A stretch of DNA of 64,000 nucleotides from Rothia gullae (GCF_024294905.1 NZ_JANCOC010000007.1:50723-114722); one strand, 5' to 3'. Shown: positions 52,880 to 62,112, numbered from the stretch's first letter. The notes: generated by a model from the letters alone, not told the origin. Program-made: numbers and translations.

Positions 52880-54121
52880 ATGAGTGTCAACACCGAGCTA
52901 CTCAAGAATAGAGATTTTCGAAATACTCTCTTCGCCATTGGAGCCAACCAGCTCTCAGACTCGATGAGCTATATCACCACGCCCATCATTATTTTGGCGC
53001 TGACCGGCTCCCCCGAAGCTGCGAGTATCACCCTCTTCGTCGCGGGTGTTCTCGCCACCTGCGCCGGAGCAGTATCTGGAACATGGGTCGACAGAATCGG
53101 TCCCTCAAAGTGCCTAGCGCTGTCCTGTATCGGCCAGTCACTGTCCTGGATAGCGATTCTTCTCTACCTCATTTTCAACGTCACCAACATTTACGTTTTG
53201 GTGATCACGATTTCTCTCGCCGCCATCATTTCCACCTTCGACTACCCGAGCGAACAGTCCATCATCACCCGCGTAGTCCCCAAGGAACACCTGGGGTACG
53301 CCTCCGGTATGGGTGAGACGCGCGAGTCCACCGCCAACCTGCTGGGTGGCCCGGTCGCCGGCATCATTATCGGCTTCTCGACCGTGCTCATGACCGCAAT
53401 TCACGCGGTCGTCAACCTGCTGGCATTCATCGTCGCACCCAAGAGCTACGGTGCTAGTCGGCAGCCCACAGAAGAGGAGGGAGGCGAGAAAACCAGCTTC
53501 TGGCAGGACTCAAAAGCCGGTTTCGAGTACATCCTGAAAAACAAGGTACTTGTGTCCATTGCGTTCGTTTCAACACTCGCGAATTTTGGAACGGTCGGCA
53601 TTCCGCTCACCTTCATCTACTACTACACACTGGAGGGCGCACACCCGCTCTTCATCGGTATCTTTGCGAGCGCCTTCGGCGTGGGCGTGCTGATCGGTTC
53701 GTTCCTGGTCGGCCCGCTGACCGAGAAGTTTGCGCTCGGCCCGCTCGGTATCACCTCTCTGGCCATCATGTCGACCTGCTACCTGTTGCTGCCGGTGGTT
53801 TATTCGATGCTGTGGGCGGTGTGCCTGCTGATTGTGCTGGCGGGTATTGTGCTACCCTCCTTCAATTCAAGCATCATTGCGTACATTAACGCATCCACCC
53901 CGGAGCACATGATTGGTCGCGTACACTCGGTGCAGGGCATCCCGAACATGGCGCTGACCCCGCTGGCTGTTCTGCTGGCAGGGTTCCTCATTGTTGATTG
54001 GGGTATTACATACACGGCGCTGTTCTACGCGGTGTTCATTTTCCTGTCGCTGGTGGTGATGGTATTCCAGAAGCCACTGCGTCAGCTGCCGCATATCTCG
54101 CAGGTAACGAACGCACAGTAG
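52880..54121 (+). CDS. MFS transporter
   Basis: The 413-residue protein has about 12 membrane helices in two halves joined by a hydrophilic loop (about residues 190-215). MFS-type loop 'GTWVDRIGPSKCLAL' lies between helices 2 and 3. It resembles drug-efflux and macrolide-type exporters but substrate is unknown. GGAGGTCCCC precedes the ATG. It stands alone. Confidence 0.9.
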   Translation: MSVNTELLKNRDFRNTLFAIGANQLSDSMSYITTPIIILALTGSPEAASITLFVAGVLATCAGAVSGTWVDRIGPSKCLALSCIGQSLSWIAILLYLIFNVTNIYVLVITISLAAIISTFDYPSEQSIITRVVPKEHLGYASGMGETRESTANLLGGPVAGIIIGFSTVLMTAIHAVVNLLAFIVAPKSYGASRQPTEEEGGEKTSFWQDSKAGFEYILKNKVLVSIAFVSTLANFGTVGIPLTFIYYYTLEGAHPLFIGIFASAFGVGVLIGSFLVGPLTEKFALGPLGITSLAIMSTCYLLLPVVYSMLWAVCLLIVLAGIVLPSFNSSIIAYINASTPEHMIGRVHSVQGIPNMALTPLAVLLAGFLIVDWGITYTALFYAVFIFLSLVVMVFQKPLRQLPHISQVTNAQ

Positions 54122-54157
54122 TACCGCGGTAGTCCTGTCTATCAACTCCACTCAACG

Positions 54158-54215
54158 CCCCCGAAAGCGAATAATTCAGCATGCACTTGCATGAAAATTA
54201 TTTTCCTTTCGGGGG
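54158..54215 (+). terminator. MFS terminator-like nested hairpin
   Basis: CCCCCGAAAG pairs with CTTTCGGGGG; inside, AATAATT pairs with AATTATT and GCATGC with GCATG. There is no clear T run after it, so termination is likely but unproven. Confidence 0.6.
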
Positions 54216-54311
54216 TGCTCTACGTCCTTTCAAGGATTTCTACACACAGTGCATTATCACGATAATTCCCCTTATCAATACGCATTTTTAGGGGTTTAAA
54301 TGTTGCCGGTA

Positions 54312-54356
54312 TTACGGCGAACCTTACGCCACTTGTTGAAGGTTTTACGGCATAAT
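54312..54356 (+). promoter_or_regulatory. promoter region with repeated TTACGSC boxes
   Basis: TTACGGC (54312-54318), TTACGCC (54324-54330) and TTACGGC (54345-54351) occur just before CATAAT (54351-54356), which lies 6 bases before the GTG of the SatD-like gene. The boxes may be operator half-sites. Confidence 0.4.
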
Positions 54357-54362
54357 AGGAGG

Positions 54363-54983
54363 GTGTTCGTTCTAACCTTTATCCAACGTTCCGCACAGCA
54401 CTCACTCACTGCACTGTCGGACGAACTCGCAAAGCTCAACCCGCATGTTGCCTTCGCCCAGACATACCCTGACGAAATTCAGGGCGCCTTCGACCGCGCC
54501 AGCGACGCACTCCACGCGGCGCTCATTGCCGCACGCGATAACGGTTTCTGGGTCGGTATCGGAATCGGCGAGCTCAACATCCCCCGATTCGCAGGCGCAC
54601 TCGGCACCGTCAGCACCACCGACTGCACTGGCGACGCCCTCGAATTCTCACGCCTCGCCGTCGAAGAAGCACAAGGAGGCGCACCCGTACGCTGCATCAG
54701 CGTCAGCGCCGACAACCGCCACCTCGCCGACCTCGCCGCAGGCTCCGCACGCCTACTCTACCGCGTATGCGCCGACCGCACCGACGCCGAATGGCGCGTA
54801 GTCAACCTACTCGTACCCGGCGTACGCGGCCAACAGAAGGCCGCCGCAACCGCACTCGGCATCACCACCCAGGCAGTCAGCCGCACCCTCGTCCGCGCCC
54901 TCTGGCACGAGGAGCAGGCGGCACGCGGTGCGCTCATCGAGCTGCTGACCCGTATTGACCGTTCGCGCCGCCGCGCCACCTAA
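54363..54983 (+). CDS. SatD-like protein with C-terminal helix-turn-helix
   Basis: From the GTG at 54363 the product has 206 residues. 'VFVLTFIQRSAQH' and 'FDRASDALHAALIAARDNGFWVGIGIGE' resemble SatD/nucleotide-cyclase-like proteins of actinobacteria, and 'KAAATALGITTQAVSRTLVRALW' is a helix-turn-helix. AGGAGG abuts the GTG; CATAAT is 6 bases upstream. A regulator role is plausible. The frame extends to an ATG at 54300 through the repeated boxes. Confidence 0.7.
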   Translation: MFVLTFIQRSAQHSLTALSDELAKLNPHVAFAQTYPDEIQGAFDRASDALHAALIAARDNGFWVGIGIGELNIPRFAGALGTVSTTDCTGDALEFSRLAVEEAQGGAPVRCISVSADNRHLADLAAGSARLLYRVCADRTDAEWRVVNLLVPGVRGQQKAAATALGITTQAVSRTLVRALWHEEQAARGALIELLTRIDRSRRRAT

Positions 54984-55178
54984 CCCCCACCGCGCATCCC
55001 TCATTCTTTCGCGCCTGCCAGCCTTTCGTACCTGCCAGCGCGGAACCGAACACCCGATTCCGCCCGTGATGGTCACCCCCTGCCAGGGGTGAACTATCCG
55101 GGCGGGACACTCTTTAAGCCTGCGCTGAATGTTCGGCAACTCGGCAGGTAAAACCAGAGAAAAGGTAAACTTATCTGT

Positions 55179-55910
55179 ATGCCTCTTTCAGAACTTTCCG
55201 TCAGCACCCAGAACTACCTCAAGGAAATCTGGAGCCTCGAAGAATGGACCAAAACCCCTGCCACCGCATCCGCCCTGGCAGAACGCATGGGTCTGCGCAT
55301 TTCTTCGGTATCTGACGGCCTCAAGCGCCTCGCCGCCGCCCACCTGATCCAGCATCAGCCGTACGGCGCTATTGAGCTCACTGAAACCGGCCGCTCCTAC
55401 GCGCTGGCGATGATTCGCCGCCACCGCCTCATTGAGACGTTCCTCGTGGAGACCCTCGGCTACACCTGGGACCGTGTGCACGACGAGGCGGAGGTTCTGG
55501 AGCACGCGGTATCCGACTTCATGGTGGACCGCATCGACACCCTGCTGGGGCACCCGACTCGCGACCCGCACGGCGACCCGATCCCGGATTCTTCGGGGCA
55601 TATTAGTTTTCCACAGACCGTGCCGCTGAGCCAGTGCGAACCCGGCGAAACAGTCGTGCTCGAACGCATTAACGATGACGACCCGCGCCTGCTGCGTTAC
55701 CTGCAGGGCTACGGTTTTGTGCCCGGAGTGCGACTGCACATTGAGGAGGGTGCGCCCTTCTCGGAGGCGGTAAACGTGAGCGTGGTCGGTGCCGGTTCCG
55801 GCAACCTGCACGAGACGGACGCGGCCGGTGCGGTGAAGCCCGGCGGCACCATTATTCCGTTGGGTGCCGAGGCTACCGCCTCCCTGTTCGTGTCCCGCAC
55901 GGTGCGCTAG
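55179..55910 (+). CDS. DtxR/MntR-family metal-dependent repressor
   Basis: The 243-residue protein has the N-terminal winged helix of DtxR/MntR ('YLKEIWSLEEWT..PATASALAERMGLRISSVSDGLKRLAAAHLI'), the dimerisation/metal-binding domain ('GRSYALAMIRRHRLIETFLVETLGYTWDRVHDEAEVLEHAVSD', with the typical H-E-x-A-E-x-LEH ligands) and an SH3-like FeoA domain (about 145-235). It probably senses Mn(II) (or Fe(II)) and represses the convergent metal ABC transporter genes. TAAACT lies 7 bases before the ATG, so the start may be leaderless. Confidence 0.92.
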   Translation: MPLSELSVSTQNYLKEIWSLEEWTKTPATASALAERMGLRISSVSDGLKRLAAAHLIQHQPYGAIELTETGRSYALAMIRRHRLIETFLVETLGYTWDRVHDEAEVLEHAVSDFMVDRIDTLLGHPTRDPHGDPIPDSSGHISFPQTVPLSQCEPGETVVLERINDDDPRLLRYLQGYGFVPGVRLHIEEGAPFSEAVNVSVVGAGSGNLHETDAAGAVKPGGTIIPLGAEATASLFVSRTVR

Positions 55911-55984
55911 ATATAGGGCGGTAGAGGCAGACTTCTAGCCCGAAAATCCGGGCAGGTACGTGCCCCTAACCTTCAGAAGATAGC

Positions 55985-56022
55985 AATAGGCGGAAAGCCC
56001 CACGGTGGGACTTTCCGCCTAT
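55985..56022. terminator. bidirectional terminator between the regulator and the metal permease
   Basis: AATAGGCGGAAAG and CTTTCCGCCTATT pair perfectly around CCCCACGGTGGGA, with A/T ends on both sides. Confidence 0.88.
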
Positions 56023-56086
56023 TACTGTATGTGGTGAGTGTACTCAGTGGGCTTTCCTAGAAGGAGCTTTCACAGGGTGAGCTTTC

Positions 56087-56971
56087 TTAGGAAGCTACCG
56101 GCTCAGTTTTCGTTGCAGCAGTGCTGAGTCGGCGGGCGCGCATCCTGCCCAGCAGACCGTAGCGCGGGGCGAACACGTACGCCAGGGCGAACAGTATGCC
56201 CTGCGTGACGACCACGGCACCACCGGGGGATACATCCGCGTAGTAGCTGGCGTACAGGCCGGTCAGCGTGCCCACCAGGGAGACTCCCACGCTCACCGCG
56301 AGCATCGGCACGAACCGGTCGGTTATCAGGCGCGCGGTGGAGCCGGGGATGACGAGCATCGCCACGACCAGCACCACACCCACAATCTGCAGCGCCACCA
56401 CGGAAGTCAGCGCCAGCATAATGAGCAGTAGCGCGCCGAGCAGACGCGGACGCAACCCCACCGCCTGCGCAAAGCCCGGGTCGAAGGCGTACAGCACGAA
56501 GTCGCGGCGCTTGACCAGCAGCACGGCGGCAACCACCACCGCGAGGATAGCGACCTGCAAGACGTCCGACCAGGACACACCCAGCACGTTACCGAAGAGA
56601 ATATGGTTCAGGTCGGTATTCGACGGCGTAACCGAAATCAGCACCAGACCGAACGCGAACATGGTCGTGAATACGATGCCGATCGCGGCATCCTCACGCA
56701 CGCGGCCGCTGCGCCGCACCCCACCGATGAGCGCCACCGCCACGAGCGCGGCAATGACCGCACCCACCGCGAAGGGCGCGCCGAAAATGTAGGCGAGCAC
56801 CACGCCGGGCAGCACCGCATGCGAGATTGCGTCGCCCATGAGCGACCAGCCGAGCAGCACGAGCCAGCAGGAAAGCAGGGCGCAGACGGCGGCGGCAATG
56901 ACGGTGACCACAAATGCGCGGAGCATGAAGGGCAGGGTCAGCGGCTCCACCAGAAAGTTGAGGATGTCCAT
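56087..56971 (-). CDS. metal ABC transporter permease (Mn/Zn/Fe type)
   Basis: The 294-residue protein is a family-3 ABC metal permease with about 8-9 membrane helices and family segments 'LLGWSLMGDAISHAVLPGVVLAY' and 'VGVVLVVAMLVIPGSTARLI'. It follows the ATPase gene with no spacing (stop-start adjacency), so the transcript runs SBP, ATPase, permease. Confidence 0.94.
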   Translation of the reverse strand: MDILNFLVEPLTLPFMLRAFVVTVIAAAVCALLSCWLVLLGWSLMGDAISHAVLPGVVLAYIFGAPFAVGAVIAALVAVALIGGVRRSGRVREDAAIGIVFTTMFAFGLVLISVTPSNTDLNHILFGNVLGVSWSDVLQVAILAVVVAAVLLVKRRDFVLYAFDPGFAQAVGLRPRLLGALLLIMLALTSVVALQIVGVVLVVAMLVIPGSTARLITDRFVPMLAVSVGVSLVGTLTGLYASYYADVSPGGAVVVTQGILFALAYVFAPRYGLLGRMRARRLSTAATKTEPVAS

Positions 56972-57805
56972 TTAGTTCTTCCCTTCCGCAGAGCTAATCG
57001 TAGTAGTACCGGAGGTAGCAGCGCCGGAGGCACCGGTAGCGACCGACGCGCCGGCGTCCACTTCCATGCCGAAGGCACGCACCAGGTTCTCGGGGGCGAG
57101 CACCTTCTCAGGGGTGTCGTGCATCAGAATCTCGCCGCGCAGCAGTAGCGCCTCGTCGGCGAACTGGCGCAGGCTCGCCAAGTCGTGCGTGGAAACCAGC
57201 ACGGTCGCTCCCACGTCACGCAGCTGTTTGATGACCTGAATAAGCATCGCCTCGCTGCGCTTGTCCACTCCGGCGAAGGGCTCATCCAGCAGCAACAGCT
57301 GAGCGCCCTGGGCGATAGCCCGTGCCACGAAGGCGCGCTTACGCTGACCGCCCGAAAGCGCGCCAATCTGACGGTCGGCAAGGTCGGTCAGTTCCACGCG
57401 GGCGAGCGCTTCATCCACCGCGGCACGGTCTGCAGCACGCAGGCGGCGGGTGATGCCGAGGTTGCGGTAGCGTCCCATGCTGACGACCTCACGCACGGAA
57501 ATGGGGAAGGTCCAGTCGATTTCTTCGCTCTGCGGCACGTAGCTGACGAGTCCGGCGCGGTGGTGGTGCGCGTTCTTGCCGCGGCTGCCACGGTTACCCC
57601 CGACGGGCTGCCCGTCAAGGGTGATGCTGCCGGCGTGCACGGGCACGACCCCCATGATGGCTTTGAAGAGGGTGGATTTGCCGGAGCCGTTCATGCCGAT
57701 CAGGCCGCAGATACGTCCGGTGTCCAGGATGAAGGATGCGCCGGTGAGGGCGCGGACTGGCCCGTAGTTCACATGCACATTTTCGCAGCTGAGAAGAGTG
57801 CTCAT
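56972..57805 (-). CDS. metal ABC transporter ATP-binding protein
   Basis: The 277-residue protein has all catalytic motifs: Walker A GMNGSGKST near 37, Q-loop 'YVPQSEEIDWTFP' (typical of Mn/Zn importers), signature LSGGQRKRAF near 150, Walker B LLLLDEPFAGVD and H-loop 'VLVSTHD'. A Ser/Thr/Ala-rich tail follows. It is encoded between the SBP and permease genes. Confidence 0.95.
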   Translation of the reverse strand: MSTLLSCENVHVNYGPVRALTGASFILDTGRICGLIGMNGSGKSTLFKAIMGVVPVHAGSITLDGQPVGGNRGSRGKNAHHHRAGLVSYVPQSEEIDWTFPISVREVVSMGRYRNLGITRRLRAADRAAVDEALARVELTDLADRQIGALSGGQRKRAFVARAIAQGAQLLLLDEPFAGVDKRSEAMLIQVIKQLRDVGATVLVSTHDLASLRQFADEALLLRGEILMHDTPEKVLAPENLVRAFGMEVDAGASVATGASGAATSGTTTISSAEGKN

Positions 57806-57944
57806 TCCTTGTGTTCTTTCTGGTGGTCACCGTATGCGTGAGGCGGGTGTACTTGCTTGAGTGTTGGTGAGTGGGCGCTGTGTGAGCGGGTGTTAACGGC
57901 GTGGGAGGAGCGGAGCCAAGAAGACAACCGCCCCTCCTATCCTA

Positions 57945-58020
57945 TCGGGGGTTTGGGGGTTATCCGGGGTTTCGATGCGGGGTTTGACCCTGGTTTAGCC
58001 CGGGTTTATGCCTGGTTTAG
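57945..58020. repeat. degenerate GGGTTT repeats between SBP and ATPase genes
   Basis: The motif GGGTTT or GGTTTA recurs about seven times in 75 bases with 10-13 base spacing, running into the SBP stop codon. It lies in a 211-base gap inside the transporter unit; role unknown. Confidence 0.5.
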
Positions 58021-58979
58021 GAGTTGCCCTTGAGGCCCGCAACGATGGTGCGTGCGTCGTAGCGAATCATGTCCAGGTAGGTGGGCACGGGGCCGTTCGC
58101 CTCGGAGAGCGAGTCCACGTAGAGCACGCCGCCGAATCGTGCGCCGGTGGCGTCTGCGACCTGGCGCATCGGGTTGTCAGAGACGGTGGATTCACAGAAC
58201 ACGGCGGGCACCTGGTTCTGGCGCACGTAGTCGATCGCGGAGGAAATCTGCGAGGGGGTCGCCTGCTGTTCGGAGTTGACCGCCCAAATGTACTTTTCCT
58301 TCAGGCCAGCGTCTGCCGCCAGGTAGGAGAAGGCGCCTTCGCAGGTGACCAGTGCGCGCTGGTTCTCGGGCAGGGTGGAGATTTCCTTGACGAGCTCGTC
58401 ACGCACGCCCTGCAGCTGCTTCTTGTAGGATTCACCGCGGGACTTGTAGTCGGCGGCGTGGCCCGGGTCGAGGGCGCTAAATTCGCGAATCATCACGTCC
58501 ACGTACTTTTGCACGTTGCTGGGGCTCATCCAAGCATGGGGGTTGGGCTTGCCCGCGTAGGCGTCCTCGGTAATGGAGATGGGCGTGACTCCCTCAGAGA
58601 CGGTCACGTGCTTAGCTTTCGATTCTTCAACGAACTTCGCGAACCAGGATTCAAGGTTCAGGCCGTTGTCGAGCACCAGGTCGGCGGCGTGCGCCTTCTG
58701 CAAGTCGGAGGGGGTGGGCTCGTACTCGTGAATCTCTGCGCCGGGCTTGGTGAGGGATTCGACGTTCAGGTCGTCGCCTGCCACGTTGCGAGCGATGTCT
58801 GCGAGCACGGTGAAGGTGGTGAGCACAGTCTTCTTACTGTTGCTGCTCTTAGCGCCTTCGGTGGTGCTGGCAGTGCTACCGCAACCGGTGAGTACGAGTA
58901 GCAGGGTAAGTGCGAGGGCGGCGCATAGCGCCTGGATGAGGCGGCGCGTGTTGCTGCCTGCGGGGATGAGAGCGTTCAT
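58017..58979 (-). CDS. metal-binding lipoprotein, ABC transporter substrate-binding protein
   Basis: The 320-residue TroA/ZnuA-family protein binds Mn(II), Zn(II) or Fe(II) outside the membrane. It has a signal peptide with lipobox LTGC (near residue 29-32) and ligand-type segments 'EIHEYEPTPSDLQKAHAAD', 'NPHAWMSPSNVQKYV' and the C-terminal acidic 'FGGVLYVDSLSE'. The ATG at 58979 follows AAGGA. The frame is open further upstream to 59120, but that is leader sequence. Confidence 0.94.
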   Translation of the reverse strand: MNALIPAGSNTRRLIQALCAALALTLLLVLTGCGSTASTTEGAKSSNSKKTVLTTFTVLADIARNVAGDDLNVESLTKPGAEIHEYEPTPSDLQKAHAADLVLDNGLNLESWFAKFVEESKAKHVTVSEGVTPISITEDAYAGKPNPHAWMSPSNVQKYVDVMIREFSALDPGHAADYKSRGESYKKQLQGVRDELVKEISTLPENQRALVTCEGAFSYLAADAGLKEKYIWAVNSEQQATPSQISSAIDYVRQNQVPAVFCESTVSDNPMRQVADATGARFGGVLYVDSLSEANGPVPTYLDMIRYDARTIVAGLKGNS

Positions 58980-59116
58980 GAGGCATCCTTCATTGGAAGT
59001 CACGGGTTTGAGTATGTGGTTGATGTGTAGGATTTGCCGCGCCGGGACGATAGGGACACGGTGTGTCTGCGCAGGCATCATGGTGCGCTTTTGCCTGTCG
59101 TCCCGGGCGGAATTTA

Positions 59117-59145
59117 ACAATAGTTCGTATAGGCGAACTTTTCAA
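59117..59145 (-). promoter_or_regulatory. SBP promoter with operator in its spacer
   Basis: On the minus strand TTGAAA (59140-59145), 17 bases, and TATTGT (59117-59122) form a promoter. The spacer contains AGTTCG-N6-CGAACT (59122-59139), a perfect inverted repeat and an ideal place for a repressor to block RNA polymerase. The nearby DtxR/MntR-type gene is the likely regulator. Confidence 0.65.
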
Positions 59146-59209
59146 CTAAGCCATACAGAAAACTTTAAAATATTGGCAGAAACCCAGGGCAAAAGCACCA
59201 GCAGATGCA

Positions 59210-59246
59210 GCAAGGAGGCGAGGGACCCCTCCCCTCGCCTCCTTGC
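59210..59246 (-). terminator. xthA terminator
   Basis: GCAAGGAGGCGAGGG and CCCTCGCCTCCTTGC form a 15-bp stem about 35 bases after the xthA stop. T-rich ends are weak. Confidence 0.7.
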
Positions 59247-59281
59247 TACACGCGGTTTTTACGGCAAGTTATACGCTCCGT

Positions 59282-60082
59282 TTAGTCGGCAATCTCAACC
59301 ACGACCGGCGTGTGGTCGCTTGCGCCTTCACCGGCGCGTTCCACCTTATCGATCCAGGCACGTTCCACGCGTGCGGCAAGCGCGGGTGAGAACAGCTGGA
59401 AGTCAATGCGCATACCCTCATCCTTGGTGAAGCGGCCCGCCTGGTAGTCCCAGTAGGTGTACTCGCCCGGAGTGTACGGGCGTACTACGTCCACCATGCC
59501 CTCTTCGAGTAGGGCGGCAAAAGCGCGGCGTTCAGGTTCGGAAACGTGGGTCATTTCGTTGCGCAGGAAGTAGTCGATATCCCACACGTCGGTATCTTCG
59601 GGGGCGACGTTCCAGTCACCGACCAGGGCGAGCTGCGACTGCGGGTTAGCCGCCAGTTCGTTGTGTACGTTCTGGCGCAGCGCCTCCATCCAGCAGAGCT
59701 TGTAGTCCATGTGCGGGTCGGTCAGGGCGCGGCCATTGGGTACGTAGAGGCTCCAGACGCGCACGCCGCCGCAGGTCGCACCGATAGCGCGCGCCTCCAG
59801 CACCTCAGGCTCGCCGGGCTTACCGAAGTGCGGCTGGTTATCGAAACCGCGCTGCACGTCTTCGAGGCCAACTCGGGAGGCGATTGCCACGCCATTCCAC
59901 TGATTCAGGCCGAAGTGCGCAACCTCGTAACCCATAAATTCGAAGAGGTCGAAGGGAAAGGTTTCGTCCTTGGTTTTGGTTTCTTGCAGGGCGAGCACGT
60001 CAACGTCGTGTTCATCGAGCCAGTCTTCGACGCGGTTCTCACGGGCGCGGATTGAGTTGATGTTCCAGGTGGCAATCTTCAT
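59282..60082 (-). CDS. xthA: exodeoxyribonuclease III
   Basis: XthA is the AP endonuclease and 3'-5' exonuclease of base-excision repair. The 266-residue protein has 'MKIATWNINSIRAR', 'LALQETK' (catalytic Glu), 'SLYVPNGR', 'VGDWNVAPEDTDVWD' and the C-terminal 'SDHTPVVVE'. The ATG at 60082 follows AGAAGG and gives the standard N-terminus. Confidence 0.96.
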   Translation of the reverse strand: MKIATWNINSIRARENRVEDWLDEHDVDVLALQETKTKDETFPFDLFEFMGYEVAHFGLNQWNGVAIASRVGLEDVQRGFDNQPHFGKPGEPEVLEARAIGATCGGVRVWSLYVPNGRALTDPHMDYKLCWMEALRQNVHNELAANPQSQLALVGDWNVAPEDTDVWDIDYFLRNEMTHVSEPERRAFAALLEEGMVDVVRPYTPGEYTYWDYQAGRFTKDEGMRIDFQLFSPALAARVERAWIDKVERAGEGASDHTPVVVEIAD

Positions 60083-60865
60083 GCCTTCTAGCTTAGCGGG
60101 TGCAGGGCACACGCCTTTCATTACGCTGCGGGCATGAGGGGCTCAATCCTTTCGATGGGTACCGCGTTCGGTGCTAAGGGCGGCAAGGTGAGTGAATTGA
60201 GTGAATACGGCTGTATGCGGTGAATACGGTGTTGAGTGAGTAGGGCACAGAAGCTGAGTTTGTCTTCGCAGGTGCGTTGGTATGTTTTGGGTCTGCGTAT
60301 CAGTAGGCCTGCTCCTGCTCAAGGGTAGCGCATTGGGCGTGTGGAGGCGACGACCGGGTGCTGTGATGCCTGCTCCCCTGCCCCGTTTTTCTACGGTTTT
60401 TCGGCTGTTTTGTGGGCGGGTTAAACGCCGAGGGGCGGGGAGTAAATCCGCTGCATTAATGTTCGTGGGCGGTGTGAGGGAGTGAATCTCAACCGTTCCC
60501 ATGTGAGTCATAACTCCTTGCAAACAGGATGCAAATCTGTTTAACCCACGACGAAACATTCTGGGACAAAATTGGAGCTTTTCGCCACTCAACACCCGAT
60601 AGCGCTGATTGTCTCGCTGGTCACTTTGATGCAATCGAGTGTATATAAACCGCAGGAAACCAACTGACCAGCATAAATACCATATTTTGCACACATATGC
60701 ACTAGTCAGAGAGTTTTTCGATGGATACGCGCTATATCACTTCATAGACAGGTCATCCAGACTCAAAAAAGCCATTAAAACCCCTCATCAGAGGCTTATC
60801 TCACAGGCTCAGAGGCCCCCAATAGCACCCGACAAGCACCCCCCTGACAGATAGGGTTCAAGCCC
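60083..60865. other. 780-base spacer
   Basis: No convincing gene. A minus-strand frame of 183 codons (60143-60694) has a composition unlike any protein family I know. AAACAG-N9-CTGTTT (60522-60542) is an inverted repeat of unknown role. Sequence becomes AT-richer from about 60500. Confidence 0.6.
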
Positions 60866-61864
60866 CTACTGAACTTCCTTCGCGGAGGCGGCACCCACCA
60901 CATCTAAGCGCGCATAGCGACCCGCAAGCCAGGTACAAATCATCAACTGAACCTGATGGAAAATCATGATCGGCAGCATCATCAGACCCAGCGACCCCGC
61001 ACCAAAAATAATGATTGCCATCGGCAGGCCAGCGGCCAGCGACTTCTTCGAACCGCAGAACTGAATCGTAATACGGTCGGCACGGTTAAAGCCCAGACGC
61101 TTAGCCAGCTGGTCGGTCAGCCACAGCATGAACACCACAATAATCGCCATGAGCACGACCAGCAGCACGATCTGCCACCACGCCACGCGCGTCCACACGC
61201 CCTGCACCACCGAAGCGGAAAACGCCGAATACACGATCATCATGACCGAGAACTTATCCAGCCACTTGGTCGTCGGCTTCTTAGCGAACTCCCCCACCCA
61301 GCGGCGCGTCAACTGACCGAGTACGAACGGCAGGAACAACTGAATGGCGATGTCCAGAAAGACCGTTCCAGAGAACTCAATATGGCCCGTGTTCATCAGT
61401 AGCATGGCGAGCAGCGGGGTCGCCACCACACCCACAATCGAAGAGAGCGAGGCGCTCACAATCGCTGCCGCCACATTACCGCCCGCAATCGAGGTGAACG
61501 CAATCGATGCCTGCACGGTCGAGGGCACAAAGGTCAAGAACAGGATGCCCATGTACAGCCCATCACCGAGCACAAAACGCAGTGGTGAAAGCGCCAAACC
61601 GACCAGCGGGAACAGCACGAACGTGCAGCTGAGAATCATCAGGTGCAGACGCCAGTGGGTCAGGCCGCGAATAGCCTCCGCGGTGGAGAGGCGAGCGCCG
61701 TACAGGTAGAACAGCAGGGCGACCGCGAACTTCGTTCCGGTGCTGAACCATTCGGCAAAGTCGCCGCGCGCCGGCACAATAATTGCGAGGATGACCGCGC
61801 TAATGAGCATGGTCAGCAGCGGGTCGAGCTTGATAGAGCGAAGTGATGAAAGCATGCTGTCCAT
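60866..61864 (-). CDS. bile acid:sodium symporter-family protein
   Basis: The 332-residue protein has about 9-10 membrane helices and belongs to the BASS/SLC10 superfamily, closest in feel to the SLC10A7/YfeH group ('FVPSTVQASIAFTSIAGGNVAAAIVSAS', 'QFCGSKKSLAAGLPMA'). The substrate is unknown. It stands alone on the minus strand. Confidence 0.88.
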   Translation of the reverse strand: MDSMLSSLRSIKLDPLLTMLISAVILAIIVPARGDFAEWFSTGTKFAVALLFYLYGARLSTAEAIRGLTHWRLHLMILSCTFVLFPLVGLALSPLRFVLGDGLYMGILFLTFVPSTVQASIAFTSIAGGNVAAAIVSASLSSIVGVVATPLLAMLLMNTGHIEFSGTVFLDIAIQLFLPFVLGQLTRRWVGEFAKKPTTKWLDKFSVMMIVYSAFSASVVQGVWTRVAWWQIVLLVVLMAIIVVFMLWLTDQLAKRLGFNRADRITIQFCGSKKSLAAGLPMAIIIFGAGSLGLMMLPIMIFHQVQLMICTWLAGRYARLDVVGAASAKEVQ

Positions 61865-62012
61865 TCTAGACCTGCACCTGTGTGAAGGTGCTGGGGGGCC
61901 GGGTGCATCTCAGCTGCAGGGCGGGGTGGTTGAAGGTTACGGGCGGCTCATGCCAGGCAACCCGAACGACTGTAGCAACCAGCTACGAGCTTGTGAGGAG
62001 GCGGTTAACAAC

Positions 62013-62050
62013 CGAACCCGCCGGAGCGCCTAGGCACCCCGACGGGTTCG
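62013..62050 (-). terminator. hairpin after the M48 gene
   Basis: CGAACCCG and CGGGTTCG with inner CGG/CCG pairs form a stem about 60 bases after the M48 stop. No strong T run follows. Confidence 0.5.
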
Positions 62051-62112
62051 TGAAGGTTATTGAGCTATGCGGCTCAGATGAGGCGCTTAGAGCGCATCCG
62101 GGCGGCTACTGG

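Noticed and set aside
52648..52911. 87-codon open frame upstream of the MFS gene
   Set aside because: It overlaps the well-marked MFS start and its product is not protein-like.
60143..60694. 183-codon open frame on the minus strand in a spacer
   Set aside because: No ribosome site, odd Arg/Thr/Pro composition and no recognisable domain.
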